Below are positions 19,401-29,608 of a stretch of 64,000 nucleotides of DNA, one piece after another (within the stretch, counting starts at the first letter, position 1; the number at the start of each line of letters is the position of its first letter). The notes below the pieces were generated by a model, which ran no database searches, was not told where the DNA came from, and was given only the letters and a program-made list of their open reading frames with translations. This stretch comes from Saitoella complicata NRRL Y-17804. Taxonomy: Eukaryota > Ascomycota > Saitoellomycetes > Saitoellales > Saitoellaceae. The position numbers and the translations under genes are program-made. Where the stretch lies: positions 1 to 64,000 of the forward strand of contig NW_017567002.1 of the NCBI RefSeq assembly GCF_001661265.1, written 5' to 3'.

Positions 19401-21378
19401 GACGCCGGAGCCTGTCGTCATCACGGAAAACGCGACCAGGCCGCCCAGTTACCGTCAGTCCCCTGGACCGGAGGAAAGTGAGGTTGCCCTCCCACCCGCT
19501 GTTCATCCTTCTGTGGCGGAGTTGAGGCCGCCCGTCACGGCTGGTCCGGGTAGTGTTACCTCCTCCAGGGCTGTCGAGTATGCTGCTTCTGAACAGGAGA
19601 GCTTGTCAAGGATTACGTCCCCTCTCGCTGGTAGCGTCGAGGACTTAACCGAGAACGATTCTCCCCAGCCGCGTGAGCGTAGTTTCAGCTTCTCGGACGA
19701 GCACCCTGAACCACCATCTGCTGAGCACGGTGCCAAGATCGCTAGCCCGCCCATGGATGCCAGGACTGTTCAGGAGACTCTGACGAACCCTCCTAACGAG
19801 GAGGCATTGCAGATCACCCCGGCTTACATCGAGGAGCAGACACGCATGTCTGTTGAGGACGTCCGTCACTCTTTGGAGGAGACTTCCTCAGAAGAGCCTA
19901 CCGGTACTGCTACGCCTTCTTCCGAGGAGCCTGCGCAGCAGCATGTTGCGGAGATCAAGGAAGAGGAGACGGCGCTCGGAGCTCAGCCTGCCAGTGATGA
20001 GACTTTCGCTACCGCAAAGGAGGAGCACGAGGATCATGAGAAGTCGTTCCTCGAGAGGGCTGCTGAGGCTGCTTCAGGTGTTGTGCACAACGTCGCTCAA
20101 GCTGTTGGCTTGGAGTCTGACGAGCCCAAATTTGATACCGAGGAGGCTAAGGATGATAAGGAGGTTAAGGAGCCCGAGAAGGCTGAGGAGCCTAAGGCGG
20201 AGGAGCCTAGTGATCCTTTCTCTCTTCGGTCAGAGCAACCCGCGAAGGCAGCTACGAAGGAGGACTTGGACTCTGCTTTCGCTGGATTCGGAAACGCGAA
20301 GCCTCAGGATCCCGTTCGTTCCTTCAGCCCCCAGCACTTCGACAGTGAGTTCCCTCCCATCATGGAGCACGAAGTCGTAGACGAGTCATCTGGTGACGAC
20401 GAGGAGCCCCAGAAGTTCGACGATGACTTCAGTGTACCGGCTGGTTCTTCCGCCACGCAGTTTACAGAGCAGCCTCCTGTTAACGAGGTCGCTGATGTTC
20501 CTTCCACGGCAACTGCTCAGCCTCCTTCAGACGAATCTGCTCCGGTCCACCCTCCTCCTGCTATCGAGCAGCCGGCTTCTTCGGACTATGCTGGTTTGCT
20601 TCCTGTTCGCGGTGATCCGACTGCACCCAACGAGCAGCGTGTTAACCTCGAGAACCCCGGTGTCGCAGCTGCTCCTCCTGCCGAGGCCGCCCCTGCTCCT
20701 TTTGACGACTTCGAGAGTGCGTTCGCTGACATGTCTGTGAGTGGCGCAAAGCCTGCCAATGTGGACTTTGATGACGCATACGATGTCGGTACCGGGTCCG
20801 GCTTCGACGACACGGAGTTCAACCCCACCTTCGACAACAGCTTCGATCAAAGTCATTCTAACCAGCCTTCCTGGGCTGCAGGCGATGATTTCTTTGGCAG
20901 CGCTGCTGCTAGTGCGAACAAGCCTGCTACGGCGAACGACTTCGATGCTGTCTTTGCAGACTTTGACAAGCCTGGTGCTGTCGCTCCCCCGCTGCCCGAC
21001 TTTGGCACTGGGTTCGGTGCAGCCCCGGCGGCTGCTGTGCAAGCACCACCAGTTGTACCTGCTGCTGTCACTATTCCCGGGACCCGCTCCGTCTTGGCGC
21101 CTTCCCAATCACCAGCACCAGTCCAGCAAGCTCCTGGCGCACCCTCCCTTCCTCCTCGTCTTCCCCTCACCACCATCGCCGAACGCTCTCAGCCCCCTGC
21201 TCCCCCACCTTCCCGTCCTCGCGTCCAGACACAACCTTCAATTGACGACGATCCTGCTTTGAAGGAGCTGTTGAACATGGGGTTCAGTCGTGAGCAGAGT
21301 GTCGGTGCGTTGGAGAAGTTCAACTATCACCTGGGTGATGCTACGAATTATTTGTTGGATCAGGCTGCAGGGCCATGA
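16456..21378 (+). CDS. EDE1: EH-domain endocytic scaffold (EDE1/EPS15 homologue)
   Basis: An early-arriving clathrin-mediated endocytosis scaffold at the plasma membrane. Exon 1 is only 19 nt (16456-16474). A 51-bp intron (GTACGT..TTTTCAG with a GCTAATC branch site) follows, then exon 2 at 16526-21378, giving 1623 residues. Three EH domains lie at ~12-100, ~131-225 and ~314-395. EH2 and EH3 keep EF-hand-like loops (SDRSGRGALDATEF, ADIDQSGVLSFEEF). A long coiled coil covers ~611-830, followed by an NPF motif at ~858 that other EH domains could bind. A long acidic, Pro/Ser-rich disordered region comes next. A UBA domain (ALKELLNMGFSREQSVGALE) ends the protein. The order EH-EH-EH, coiled coil, UBA is that of yeast Ede1. 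Confidence 0.95.
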
Positions 21379-22866
21379 GTTCGTTTTTGTTGTGGACAGC
21401 ACAGTGGTTGTATGATGAATGTTTCAGTGATGAAGAGTTATGATCAGATGTCTTGATAGTTAAGAATTAGGTAAATGGAATATGTCTGGTCCTTCGTAAT
21501 ATCATCCTACCGTGCTGCAGCTGGAGGAAGCATGTACAAGCTACAATCGATGAAGAAAAGCGTATAGCGAATCGGTCATTCCAGCTGTGCAGTGTCAGCA
21601 AGGCTGATCAACGTGAACTGGACCAATTGCCTGGCACTATGTTAGTCGCCTAGAAGCGTGGGCAACTAGCGGGGACCTCACAATGACCTAGGAGTTATCC
21701 TGTTACTCGCTCTCTTGGAATCTGTGCACACATCCTCGTCATCAAGGTATGCTTTATGGTTTACTGCGCTGCAGCGCACAACACGTTATTCTTTATACCA
21801 TCAGGTGTAGGTCTCGGCGTCGTAGAATGACCTGTGGCAACGAGGGGGGTACTTCCGAGGGTCGGAGATCCCACATCCGCAAATTCATCCATCAATGGCG
21901 ATGCTTAATCTATCTTTTGCACCGTACATCATCCACCGCGGACAGAAACAGGCACAAAGACCCTCCCATGAAGGACTCTGTAAGAGCAGCGGGACACAAC
22001 ATACACACACAAACACGAAGCCAGGACCCTCCCATAGAGCATATGGATTAGAAGACACGCTAACTTTTACGTCTGCCGCCGTAGCGGACATGCTAGGGTA
22101 GGTTAACAGGCTTCTCTGATCAACACACTCACATACACAAACACACGAATTTAAAATGACCCTTCCATTAAGACACAGGTAGAGCAGCCCAACATATCCT
22201 TTTGGGAGTTTGATTGCCAGCATCCCGCTGGGTCGAAACTCGGATATCGTCGTGCCTCTTTTCGAAATAGCTAGGGTAATAAGTCTTTGGGTCCTTGTGT
22301 GGGTGTATCGGTGTATGGAGGGGGGTGGTAGGTGTGGTTGGTGGTTGGTTTGAGGGAAGTTTGACAGTAGGAGAGAGATGAGGGTATAGAATTTCTTCTC
22401 GTCGAATTAGGGTTGGTCTGGTTTTCTGCAGCAGGTCAATCTCCATTGGCTGGCTCGAGAAGTTGGTGTCGTGCGAGGGAGCCAGGTCCGGTGCTGGGGA
22501 GGCCAGAGGAGGGTATTGTGCAGTAAAAGCGCAAATAGAGCCCCGTAGGGTATTCAGAACAACTCAAGAACCGGGCTGACAACGGCTTATCTTCATCTTG
22601 GTTTCCGCGGACACGTATCGATTGAGATTTGCGCATCTACGTCGTACATCCCGTTCCGGAGGTGAGGAGTCAAGAGAGGGCTTCTAATGAGATGCGAGGG
22701 CTGGAAACGCAAGGATGTGTTCACATAGTTTCTTCAAATGTATTAGATTCAAGTCGTGCTCTTCTGCTAGGGCATCCGTCTATTCATTGCAACTTGATCA
22801 TACTCGCCTTGATCCCACGCTCATCGTATCCACCCCACCTCCTCACACGCCTCATTGTAGGACAAC
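21379..22866. other. Intergenic 1.5 kb with degenerate repeats, no supported gene
   Basis: The 3' flanks of EDE1 and of the convergent UPF0047 gene. Imperfect repeats starting GACCCTCCCAT or GACCCTTCCAT occur near 21958, 22024 and 22159. Each is associated with CACACA/AACACG-type tracts. Open frames here are short and low-complexity. Confidence 0.45.
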
Positions 22867-23372
22867 CTACATCGTCTCCCCCTGAATCGTCGCAACGACC
22901 TTCCTCGTATGCCTCGCAGCCCTAAACTCACACAAATAAACCCCCTGCCAAGTCCCCGTCAATAACTTTCCCCCGCCAATCGGAACACTAACACTAGGTC
23001 CCACCAACACACTCTTCACATGAGCCGGCATATCATCCAACCCCTCTGCTGAATGATCATAGAGTTCTCCCTTTCTGTCTTCGGGCGCGAGACGGTCGAG
23101 AGCGCGGGTCATGTCGGAGCGCACGTCGGAGTCCCAGTTTTCGTTTAGGGTTAGGGCGGCAGAGGTGTGTTGGATGAAGAGGTGGAGGAGGCCGGTTTTG
23201 ATGGTCTTGAGCTCTGGTAGATCGGAGAGGATCTCATCTTGGATTAGGTAGCAGCCTTTTGAGCGGGGACTGTGTAGCTGTGAGTTTTCCGTTCGCAGTG
23301 ACAAACCCGGCAGCAAGCTATGGCGACGAATGGGACTTACGAGAGCTTGATTGTCTTTTGAATCCAGACCAT
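22867..23372 (-). CDS. UPF0047 / YjbQ family protein
   Basis: A member of the small, widely conserved YjbQ fold family (secondary thiamine-phosphate synthase-like in bacteria). The role in fungi is unclear. Two exons: 23372-23341 and 23269-22867, with a 71-bp phase-2 intron (GTAAGT..CACAG), giving 144 residues. Conserved family segments are present: LHLFIQHTSAALTLNEN, DMTRALDRLAP, the DHSAEGLDDMPAHVKS histidine motif, and GTWQGVYLCEFR near the C-terminus. The start MVWIQKTIKL matches the family's typical beginning. It converges with EDE1 and is followed upstream by UFD1 in the same orientation. Confidence 0.92.
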
Positions 23373-23642
23373 TTTGTTCAATTGATCTCTGTCGTTTCGT
23401 CTGAGTTTACTTTTTTCCGTCAGATCAGAATCCCGAGTTTTCGGCAATGACGTCGGGCGATCGAACGCAGGGCGCGCAGCAACCAACACACCCGCCAAAT
23501 ACCTGATACACGATTCGTCGTTCAAATAAAGGTGAAGGGTATCATCTCATTCAATAGCAATCAAAAACGCCAATAATATGCAAAGTCATCATCTCTTCTC
23601 CCTCCATCCCTTAAGCTTCCTTCCTCCAGCTTCACGTTCGGC

Positions 23643-24788
23643 TCAATCAATCTCAGTAACCTCCTTCCCACCAAGCGTACGCCCCACAACCCTCGGTTTC
23701 GCCTTCTCCTCCTCCTTCTCCTTCTTCACAGCCGTGTCTGCACCCTTTTTCTTTCCACGAAGTGACTGTCCCTCCCCCCAAAACTTGACCTCGACCTCCC
23801 CCTCCGCTTCACCAGACTTTTTAACAGGCACGACTTCGTACCCAAAGAACAGCTGACCAAACGGTAACCGCAACGGTGCCGGCGCACCACGGTCCTCAGG
23901 TTTTCCCGCCTGAGCTTTGATAGCCGCATCATGCACCTTATGCCCCTCCTGCACCGCTTTCCCACTCAACTTTTGACCTGTACCAGCAAAGGGTGATGCT
24001 CGACCCGAGTTCGTGGCAGCGAGACGTGCGAAATCGAGACGAGCGTGCATACTCCCCTGCCCACTCGTACTCGCCGGCGTCGACGTCCCACTCGCGCCAT
24101 TCGACCCTCTGCTTTGGGGCGTGGGCTCGACATACCCAATCGGAGGGGCGAAATCGACGCTCAGGTCTGTTTCGACGACGGAGATGCCGGGGGGTGGATC
24201 CAGTTCTTCGATATCTGAGTCTTCGTCATCGTCGGTTTCTGGTTCGGATGGTCCAGGTTTGACGGAGAGTACGGCGATGTGGTATTCATGCTCGTTGTAT
24301 TCGATACTAAAAACATCACCTTTCGTCAAACACGAAAAATTCCTCAACGCACTCTCGAGAACGGCTTTCGGGTCCGAGATGTCCAGGAAATCAACGCTCT
24401 GGGGTTGGAGCTTCACGAAGGTGCCGAGCATGAGCGTCGTACTCCTCAAATTGACCAAATCCCCCTGATCGAGTCCTAACCTCACCATGATCCACCAAGG
24501 CATATACACCCTTCCTTCCTCCGCGATGAACTCCAACACGCCCGCATGAGTCTTCAATCCCGTACTCGCATTCTCCAACTCGAATAACATCGGGTACGAG
24601 ATATTGAGACGGGTGAGTTTATCGAGTGCAGTCGAGGGAAGGATCAATTTCCCACCGTGGTTGAGAGAGGGGCGAGGAGGGCCGGGAAGCATGGAGATAG
24701 AGTAGCAGCGGAAGTATTCATTGAAGCGGCGGTTTGAGGGGCGCGGAGCTGTTGCGTAGGGGTCTGCGAAGCCGAAGCTGGAGAACAT
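23643..24788 (-). CDS. UFD1: Ubiquitin fusion degradation protein UFD1
   Basis: The substrate-recruiting cofactor that, with Npl4, directs Cdc48/p97 to ubiquitylated proteins in ER-associated degradation and chromatin extraction. One exon of 381 residues. The N-terminal UT3/double-psi-barrel domain spans ~20-195, with FNEYFRCYSISML, GGKLILPSTALDKLTRLNI and EGRVYMPWWIM, all hallmarks of Ufd1. After a DDDEDSD acidic stretch comes the Npl4/Cdc48-binding half, including a LDFARL-type motif and PLRLPFGQLFFGYEVVP. The C-terminus is Lys/Glu-rich. The gene is divergent from CMC2 across 234 bp. Confidence 0.96.
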   Translation of the reverse strand: MFSSFGFADPYATAPRPSNRRFNEYFRCYSISMLPGPPRPSLNHGGKLILPSTALDKLTRLNISYPMLFELENASTGLKTHAGVLEFIAEEGRVYMPWWIMVRLGLDQGDLVNLRSTTLMLGTFVKLQPQSVDFLDISDPKAVLESALRNFSCLTKGDVFSIEYNEHEYHIAVLSVKPGPSEPETDDDEDSDIEELDPPPGISVVETDLSVDFAPPIGYVEPTPQSRGSNGASGTSTPASTSGQGSMHARLDFARLAATNSGRASPFAGTGQKLSGKAVQEGHKVHDAAIKAQAGKPEDRGAPAPLRLPFGQLFFGYEVVPVKKSGEAEGEVEVKFWGEGQSLRGKKKGADTAVKKEKEEEKAKPRVVGRTLGGKEVTEID

Positions 24789-25022
24789 CTTGCTGGATAA
24801 ATGCTGGCTGATCTGGGAGGGGGTTTGGTGGTGAGGTGTTACGACAGCACGTCATCTATATACACCAGCCACCCCCAGCCACTTTTACCCGTGTGTCTAC
24901 GTTACATATCCCCATCCGTACTCCCCCAATCTCCCCTCGCACTGCTCCACCCCCCCCTCAACGGTACCTCCACTCCTCCCTTACGTGTGGTTATATGCTA
25001 CAAGAGCTAATCATTATGGAAG
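24789..25022. promoter_or_regulatory. Shared divergent promoter, UFD1 / CMC2
   Basis: The 234-bp gap between the two start codons must serve both genes. It is pyrimidine-rich on the plus strand near CMC2 and has a TCTATATACA element near 24853. No binding site can be named with confidence. Confidence 0.5.
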
Positions 25023-25377
25023 ATGCACCCGCCGCTCACCATCCACCGCCACCCAGGCTGCGAAGAAATCATTCACAAGTTGGAAGCTTGTCATAAAGAC
25101 TGGGTCAAGAAGTTCTCGGGGGGGTGTAATGATTACAAGCAGGAGTTGACGTTGTGCTTGAGGGCTGAGGTCTGTAACCAGGTCGCCCTACCTCTGATCT
25201 TGCCAGCTGCCGTGTGCGGCGCGCGACTGGGTGGGAGAGGCAGTAGTGTGGGATAGAAAGTATGCTGACAGGGTCTTTGTACAGCGTCTCCAAAACCAGA
25301 AGGCGAACCAAGCACAAGTCGCTGACAAGAAACGGAGAGTGAAGGAGAAGTGGGCGGAGATCGAGGAGAACTCGTGA
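25023..25377 (+). CDS. CMC2: COX assembly mitochondrial protein CMC2
   Basis: A twin CX9C protein of the mitochondrial intermembrane space that supports cytochrome c oxidase assembly and is imported by the Mia40 disulfide relay. Exons 25023-25169 and 25285-25377 are joined across a 115-bp phase-0 intron (GTCTGT..GTACAG). The 79-residue product starts MHPPLTIHRHPGC, the standard CMC2 N-terminus. The two CX9C pairs are C-EEIIHKLEA-C and C-NDYKQELTL-C. The second exon encodes a Lys/Arg-rich helix. The donor GTCTGT is weak but the reading across the junction (CLRAE-RLQNQ) fits the family. Confidence 0.92.
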
Positions 25378-27360
25378 AATTGCACCCCACGCGCTACTAA
25401 AAGAGAAACGAACGGATGGAGAAGGGTGTTTAGCATAGAGTTTGGAGTTATAGACGACGAGGCGTTGGAAATACTATTGTGGAGGAAGCCTGGATGTATG
25501 ACAACGACCACGTATGTGAGGGGGGTTGCGGGACGAATTTTCGACGAAGCACGGCATGTCGAGGAAGGTGTTAATGTACGATACCAAATTGAACGATAAA
25601 TCTCTACTCTTTATGACAAGGTTCCTGGACAAAGAAACTCCAATCATGAGCATCGATCACCGGAGCACGATACCATGAACGGTCTATTGGGCTGCGATCC
25701 GAGGAGCACGGAGGAGCTTGGAGCGGGGTGCACGTAACAGGTGGGATTCAACCTCAGCGTGGGCGTGGGTGTTGTACGAAACGAATCCAATGACGAGGAG
25801 AATAACTGTTCGAAATACCTGAAGTAATCGTGTTCATTACCCGTTCTTATTCATCGTGTAAATCGATCGTGCCCGGCCCTCACCGAGTCGATGCGTTTAC
25901 CCTACTCCTATCCAATTATATTAGTAGAGATGTGCATAGCATTGTCTCCTCGCAGCTGCAGTCAATCGGATCACCGGAGACATACATATATACCAACGTG
26001 ATCCCATAAACTGGAGTGAATACAGTGCTCTGCCCAAAAGAACGGGACCAGACCCATGACCGAAAGCTCGTCGGGCACACGAAGCTACTCAGGCATGCTC
26101 GCCCAGGAATTCAGAATGGAATTCAGATGCGAAAATACAAGCACATAACCCGTGCAAACATGACCCTGGTGGGTCCGGGTTAGCTTGTAACATATTCACG
26201 ATCGCAACTCCTCCCAGCTCCTCTCGAACTCCACCATCCCAGGGGCCATGAACGCACGCGGCACTGTCGGAAACGCCTCCAGACTCCATTAAACTCGGGT
26301 AAATTGTGTGTCGAATTCTCTCTGAGGTGATCACCAACAAAGGGTACTCGGTTCAAAGCCCTCGTTATGCCTACAAAGCCCTCGTTATGCCATTGCACCA
26401 CACAGTCGTTCAACAAGACCCCAACGCATCTCCTCAAAACTCCTCTAGGAACAACATACCTGCGCGCTTGATAGCTCAAGCTCCTCCTGCCCTCCCCGAC
26501 ATGCACTACACATGTCAAGAACAGCAGCAGGAGAATGATCCGTAATCACTCTCCCTCCTCATTCAATCCGAGAACCGGATCACCACAGCTCCAGACTACT
26601 CCCCAGACATCGAGTACCGCGATTTGAAACACGCAGTACAAAAGACAGAATCATCGCCGCGCACAACCCAACTGAGACAAACCAGTTCAGACTCAGGATA
26701 TCAGATGCCATGGGGCCACCAAGTGCTTCATGGTGTTCCCGGGTACGGTTACAAACTCCTATCCAAAGAGAAGAGCACCGCAATCCACCGAGCATATCAT
26801 GTATGCTCACATCTGGCCTTCCCATACTATATGACTTAGCAAGGGATGGTCAGGCATCTCATCGTACAATACTTTCTTCGAGCCAGCATGGTAAGCATGG
26901 CCTTAGCTCTGGATCTCCAGACAAAAGTATCGCACTTTGCTTCCTTCATGTGAACCAGTTGTAAAAAGTTAGTCGTCGCAACAACGTCTCTGCCTCTTTC
27001 CTCTCCTCGCGTTCATGTCAGTCATTTGTCAAAAGCAAAGGGGTTGTGAATCTGGAGACGACCTCCGGTACAGAAACCGTGCAAGGTCGACGCGAACTGT
27101 CACAGTACAAAACCGTAATGTCACGTGCAATCCCGGGCGCCCAAACCAGCGTTCAAAGAGGTCATCAGCTTGACAAACAAAGCATGTACCAACAATGAAG
27201 CAACGAGCTTAGCATTCCCAGGGAAGTTATCCGCGTCTATCGACTACGAAACCCTTCCCACAGACCCTTAACAATCAGACGAGTCTGATCGAAAGAGCCA
27301 CCTTCATGACCAATCCAACACGGGCCTCATGGGAGGTTACCCCTGTCCGCTATGCTCCAA
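25378..27360. other. Gene-poor stretch, no confident gene
   Basis: About 2 kb with no recognisable coding sequence or RNA gene. A 17-bp exact direct repeat (AAAGCCCTCGTTATGCC) occurs twice in tandem-like spacing near 26355-26392. Minus-strand frames at 26089-26518 look mildly protein-like but overlap each other in different frames. Confidence 0.4.
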
Positions 27361-28180
27361 GAAACGACTGCTAATCCCCGAGGAAGGACGATGCAGGGTT
27401 TCATGTGAAACTGCCAACAAAGTCGATTTCCCTATAAAGCATGTTAGCAATTAAAACCACACATAAGTAACTCACTTCGTTAAGCACGATGTCCAGGAGG
27501 AGTTTCAGACGCCATAAAGGGACAGAGCACTGTGCAATGCTACAAAGTCCCCCCTGAGCTCTATCAAGATGTGCCAGGTTCAGAAACCAACGAATGGAAA
27601 CGCCACATGCACGACCAAGATACAGCCCCAAAATCGATGTACAACTCACGCCGGGTCACGCCACCAAGCGCAAGGACATTACCTCTCCTGGCCTCCTGCA
27701 CTCTGGCGAAACAGAGTGCAACAGAAGCCAGGCGTCTCATCATGCTCGCACTCCTTCAAGCTTGTTCGAGCAAGCCGTAGTCATCTACAGCTCCGCCCGC
27801 CACAATGGTCGGACGTAAGCCTTCAGACGGAGATACAAACATTTAGCCATCCTCTATGTCTGGAACATCATGCTGCGGTTGTAAAACAACCTTTCGAAGG
27901 GAAGTATGCGAGCACAAGCAAATCTCATCCAGTAGGACTCTCGATCACTTGTTCACACCATGGTTACTGACAGGGGGTCCGCCATGGGACCATGTCAATG
28001 ACACAGTGCGCTCGAAGTACCTGAAAAAGCAAGAGTTAATATGAGGCACATGTTAGGAACACAGAAGAGCTCACTCGTCAGTCTTAGGCTCGAAAAGGAT
28101 TGAAAATCGGTCGTGGTGGTGTTCGACGGTGGTTGGGGGTGTGTTGGTTGGGGGGAAGTCTGAACTGAAGTCGAAAGGCC
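27361..28180 (-). pseudogene. Spliced but frame-disrupted unknown gene, probably decayed
   Basis: The minus strand holds two textbook introns. One at 28074-28021 (GTGAGC..CTAACAT..TTTTTCAG) is 54 bp and the other at 27475-27432 (GTGAGT..GCTAACAT..TTATAG) is 44 bp. Across the first the translation reads smoothly (FSILFEPKTDE joined to YFERTVSLTWSHGG). Across the second it reads LLLDIVLNE joined to GNRLCWQFHM. Between them protein-like pieces (for example RPTIVAGGAVDDYGLLEQ and LKECEHDETPGFCC) lie in different frames and are broken by stops. This suggests a host gene with several disabling changes, or a more complex intron set than I could resolve. No family is recognised. Confidence 0.4.
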
Positions 28181-29082
28181 AGTGAAAATCTCTTCGTTTT
28201 TAGTTTTGCAGCTAATAACATAGCGCGGCGGATTGGGTGGCGATTTCTCAGTGAAGGTTTTTCGCTAAGGTCGCGCTGTTGTCCCAATCCGGTCGCTATC
28301 GAGTCGCGAACCGAAATTGGAATGTGCGAAGGAAACTATCCGAAGAGGTCAGAAATTGTGTAGGAAGCACGGGAGATCGTTACATTACCTTCTCTGGTCT
28401 CAACATCGTCCTGTAACCACAATCGTGCAGTTGTATCTGGTTGTGGGTAGTTGGTTTGGGGGAAAACCGACAGGCGGTCGCGCTCTCGGTAAATATTTGC
28501 TCGACTACGCTAAAAATTAGCGTGGTTTCCCAAACGGGTCGATCGCGACACGTCCAGAATGCCAGCTGTGTAGGCAACAGGTATAGAAAAACTGGTATGA
28601 CCTTCTGATCTCATGTTGTAAGGTCATCGAAAGCTGTCGGAAATGATTCCGGAGAATCAGGGCAGGCGGTCGTCGTCGTCGATGCTCAAAGCTCATGTGG
28701 TATCCTTCGATGTGTACAACGAGCTCGAGCGCACGGTAACGATATTGAATTACGAAACATGGGCCAACCTTGGCCAGCGGAGCAAACCCTTCCGTTCACT
28801 ATGCATCGTGCCTTTCTCGATTTACATTATATAGGAGTGCAAGTTGGGTTACATCGTAGAAGATCGAAAAACATCGTCATTACACATTTGTATTACCTGT
28901 AGAGAGTTCGAAGCCGTCCACTCGCGCACCACCATGCAAAGTACTATCACAACGACTGGCTAACTACTCTCTCACACCGCTCATATGAATTCCCAGCACG
29001 GGTGCAGTTTCGGCAAGATGCTACTGCTCAGAGTTCTTCATCGTTCATCAAAAACACCGCGGCCAAACTACTTGTCATCATC
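28181..29082. other. Gene-poor stretch, no supported gene
   Basis: About 900 bp. It may contain the start region of the disrupted minus-strand gene. Nothing else is supported. Confidence 0.4.
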
Positions 29083-29523
29083 CTAATCCTTTCGATTGAA
29101 GAACACCCAACAACTTCTTGTCGCCTGTGTCCACGGTAGGCCTATGGCAGTTTTCAATTTCATAGTCGTTTCATCGCTCATTTGTCGTACATCCGCAAGT
29201 CCCTCTGTTTCGCCTTCCTCCTCCTTCGCAGCTAGTAAATTCCGGGTTGCTTCGAAAGCGTCAATGATCTCCTCGCGCTGTTGACAGTGCTCAGTGACAT
29301 GTTCCACGGCCTGGTTCTGTGAATCGTTAATGGCAGTTCCGATGTATTTTCTTGTCTTGAAATAGTTTCTCGACGTCGACTGTGTCTCGTTGAAGCCCTT
29401 GTCGGCGAATACCTGTCACGCATCAATCACGGCCCGGGTGCGGCTGGCACCCGACAGTCTCAATATCCGCTCGTCCTGTGAGTAGTCGTATGATTCCGTC
29501 CCTTGAACAGATAAGTTCAGACA
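29083..29523 (-). pseudogene. Unknown coding fragment, interrupted once
   Basis: A minus-strand frame reads as charged, protein-like sequence from 29523 to a stop at 29083 (QDERILRLSGASRTRAVIDA, then QVFADKGFNETQST, EHVTEHCQQREEIIDAFEATR and EEEGETEGLADVRQMSDE). A single in-frame TGA at 29416-29418 interrupts it, and no ATG precedes the frame. Either a short intron removes the TGA, or this is a broken gene. It is divergent from the next gene. No family is recognised. Confidence 0.35.
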
Positions 29524-29608
29524 TCATCACTGAGTGCTTCTGATATCTAAATCCCTCTCAAGAGCTTCACTTCACACATTCCACCAAACTCCTCACCTCA
29601 ACACCACA

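Noticed and set aside
20000-20900. Plus-strand alternative frames with Leu/Arg-rich proteins inside EDE1
   Set aside because: They are out-of-frame readings of the Glu/Pro/Ala-rich EDE1 tail.
23147-23160. Interstitial telomere-like TTTAGGGTTAGGG
   Set aside because: It encodes the conserved LTLNEN segment of the UPF0047 protein on the other strand, so protein constraint explains it.
25378-29082. Transposon or LTR element filling the gene-poor stretch
   Set aside because: No terminal repeats, target-site duplications, transposase, integrase or reverse-transcriptase-like peptide was seen.
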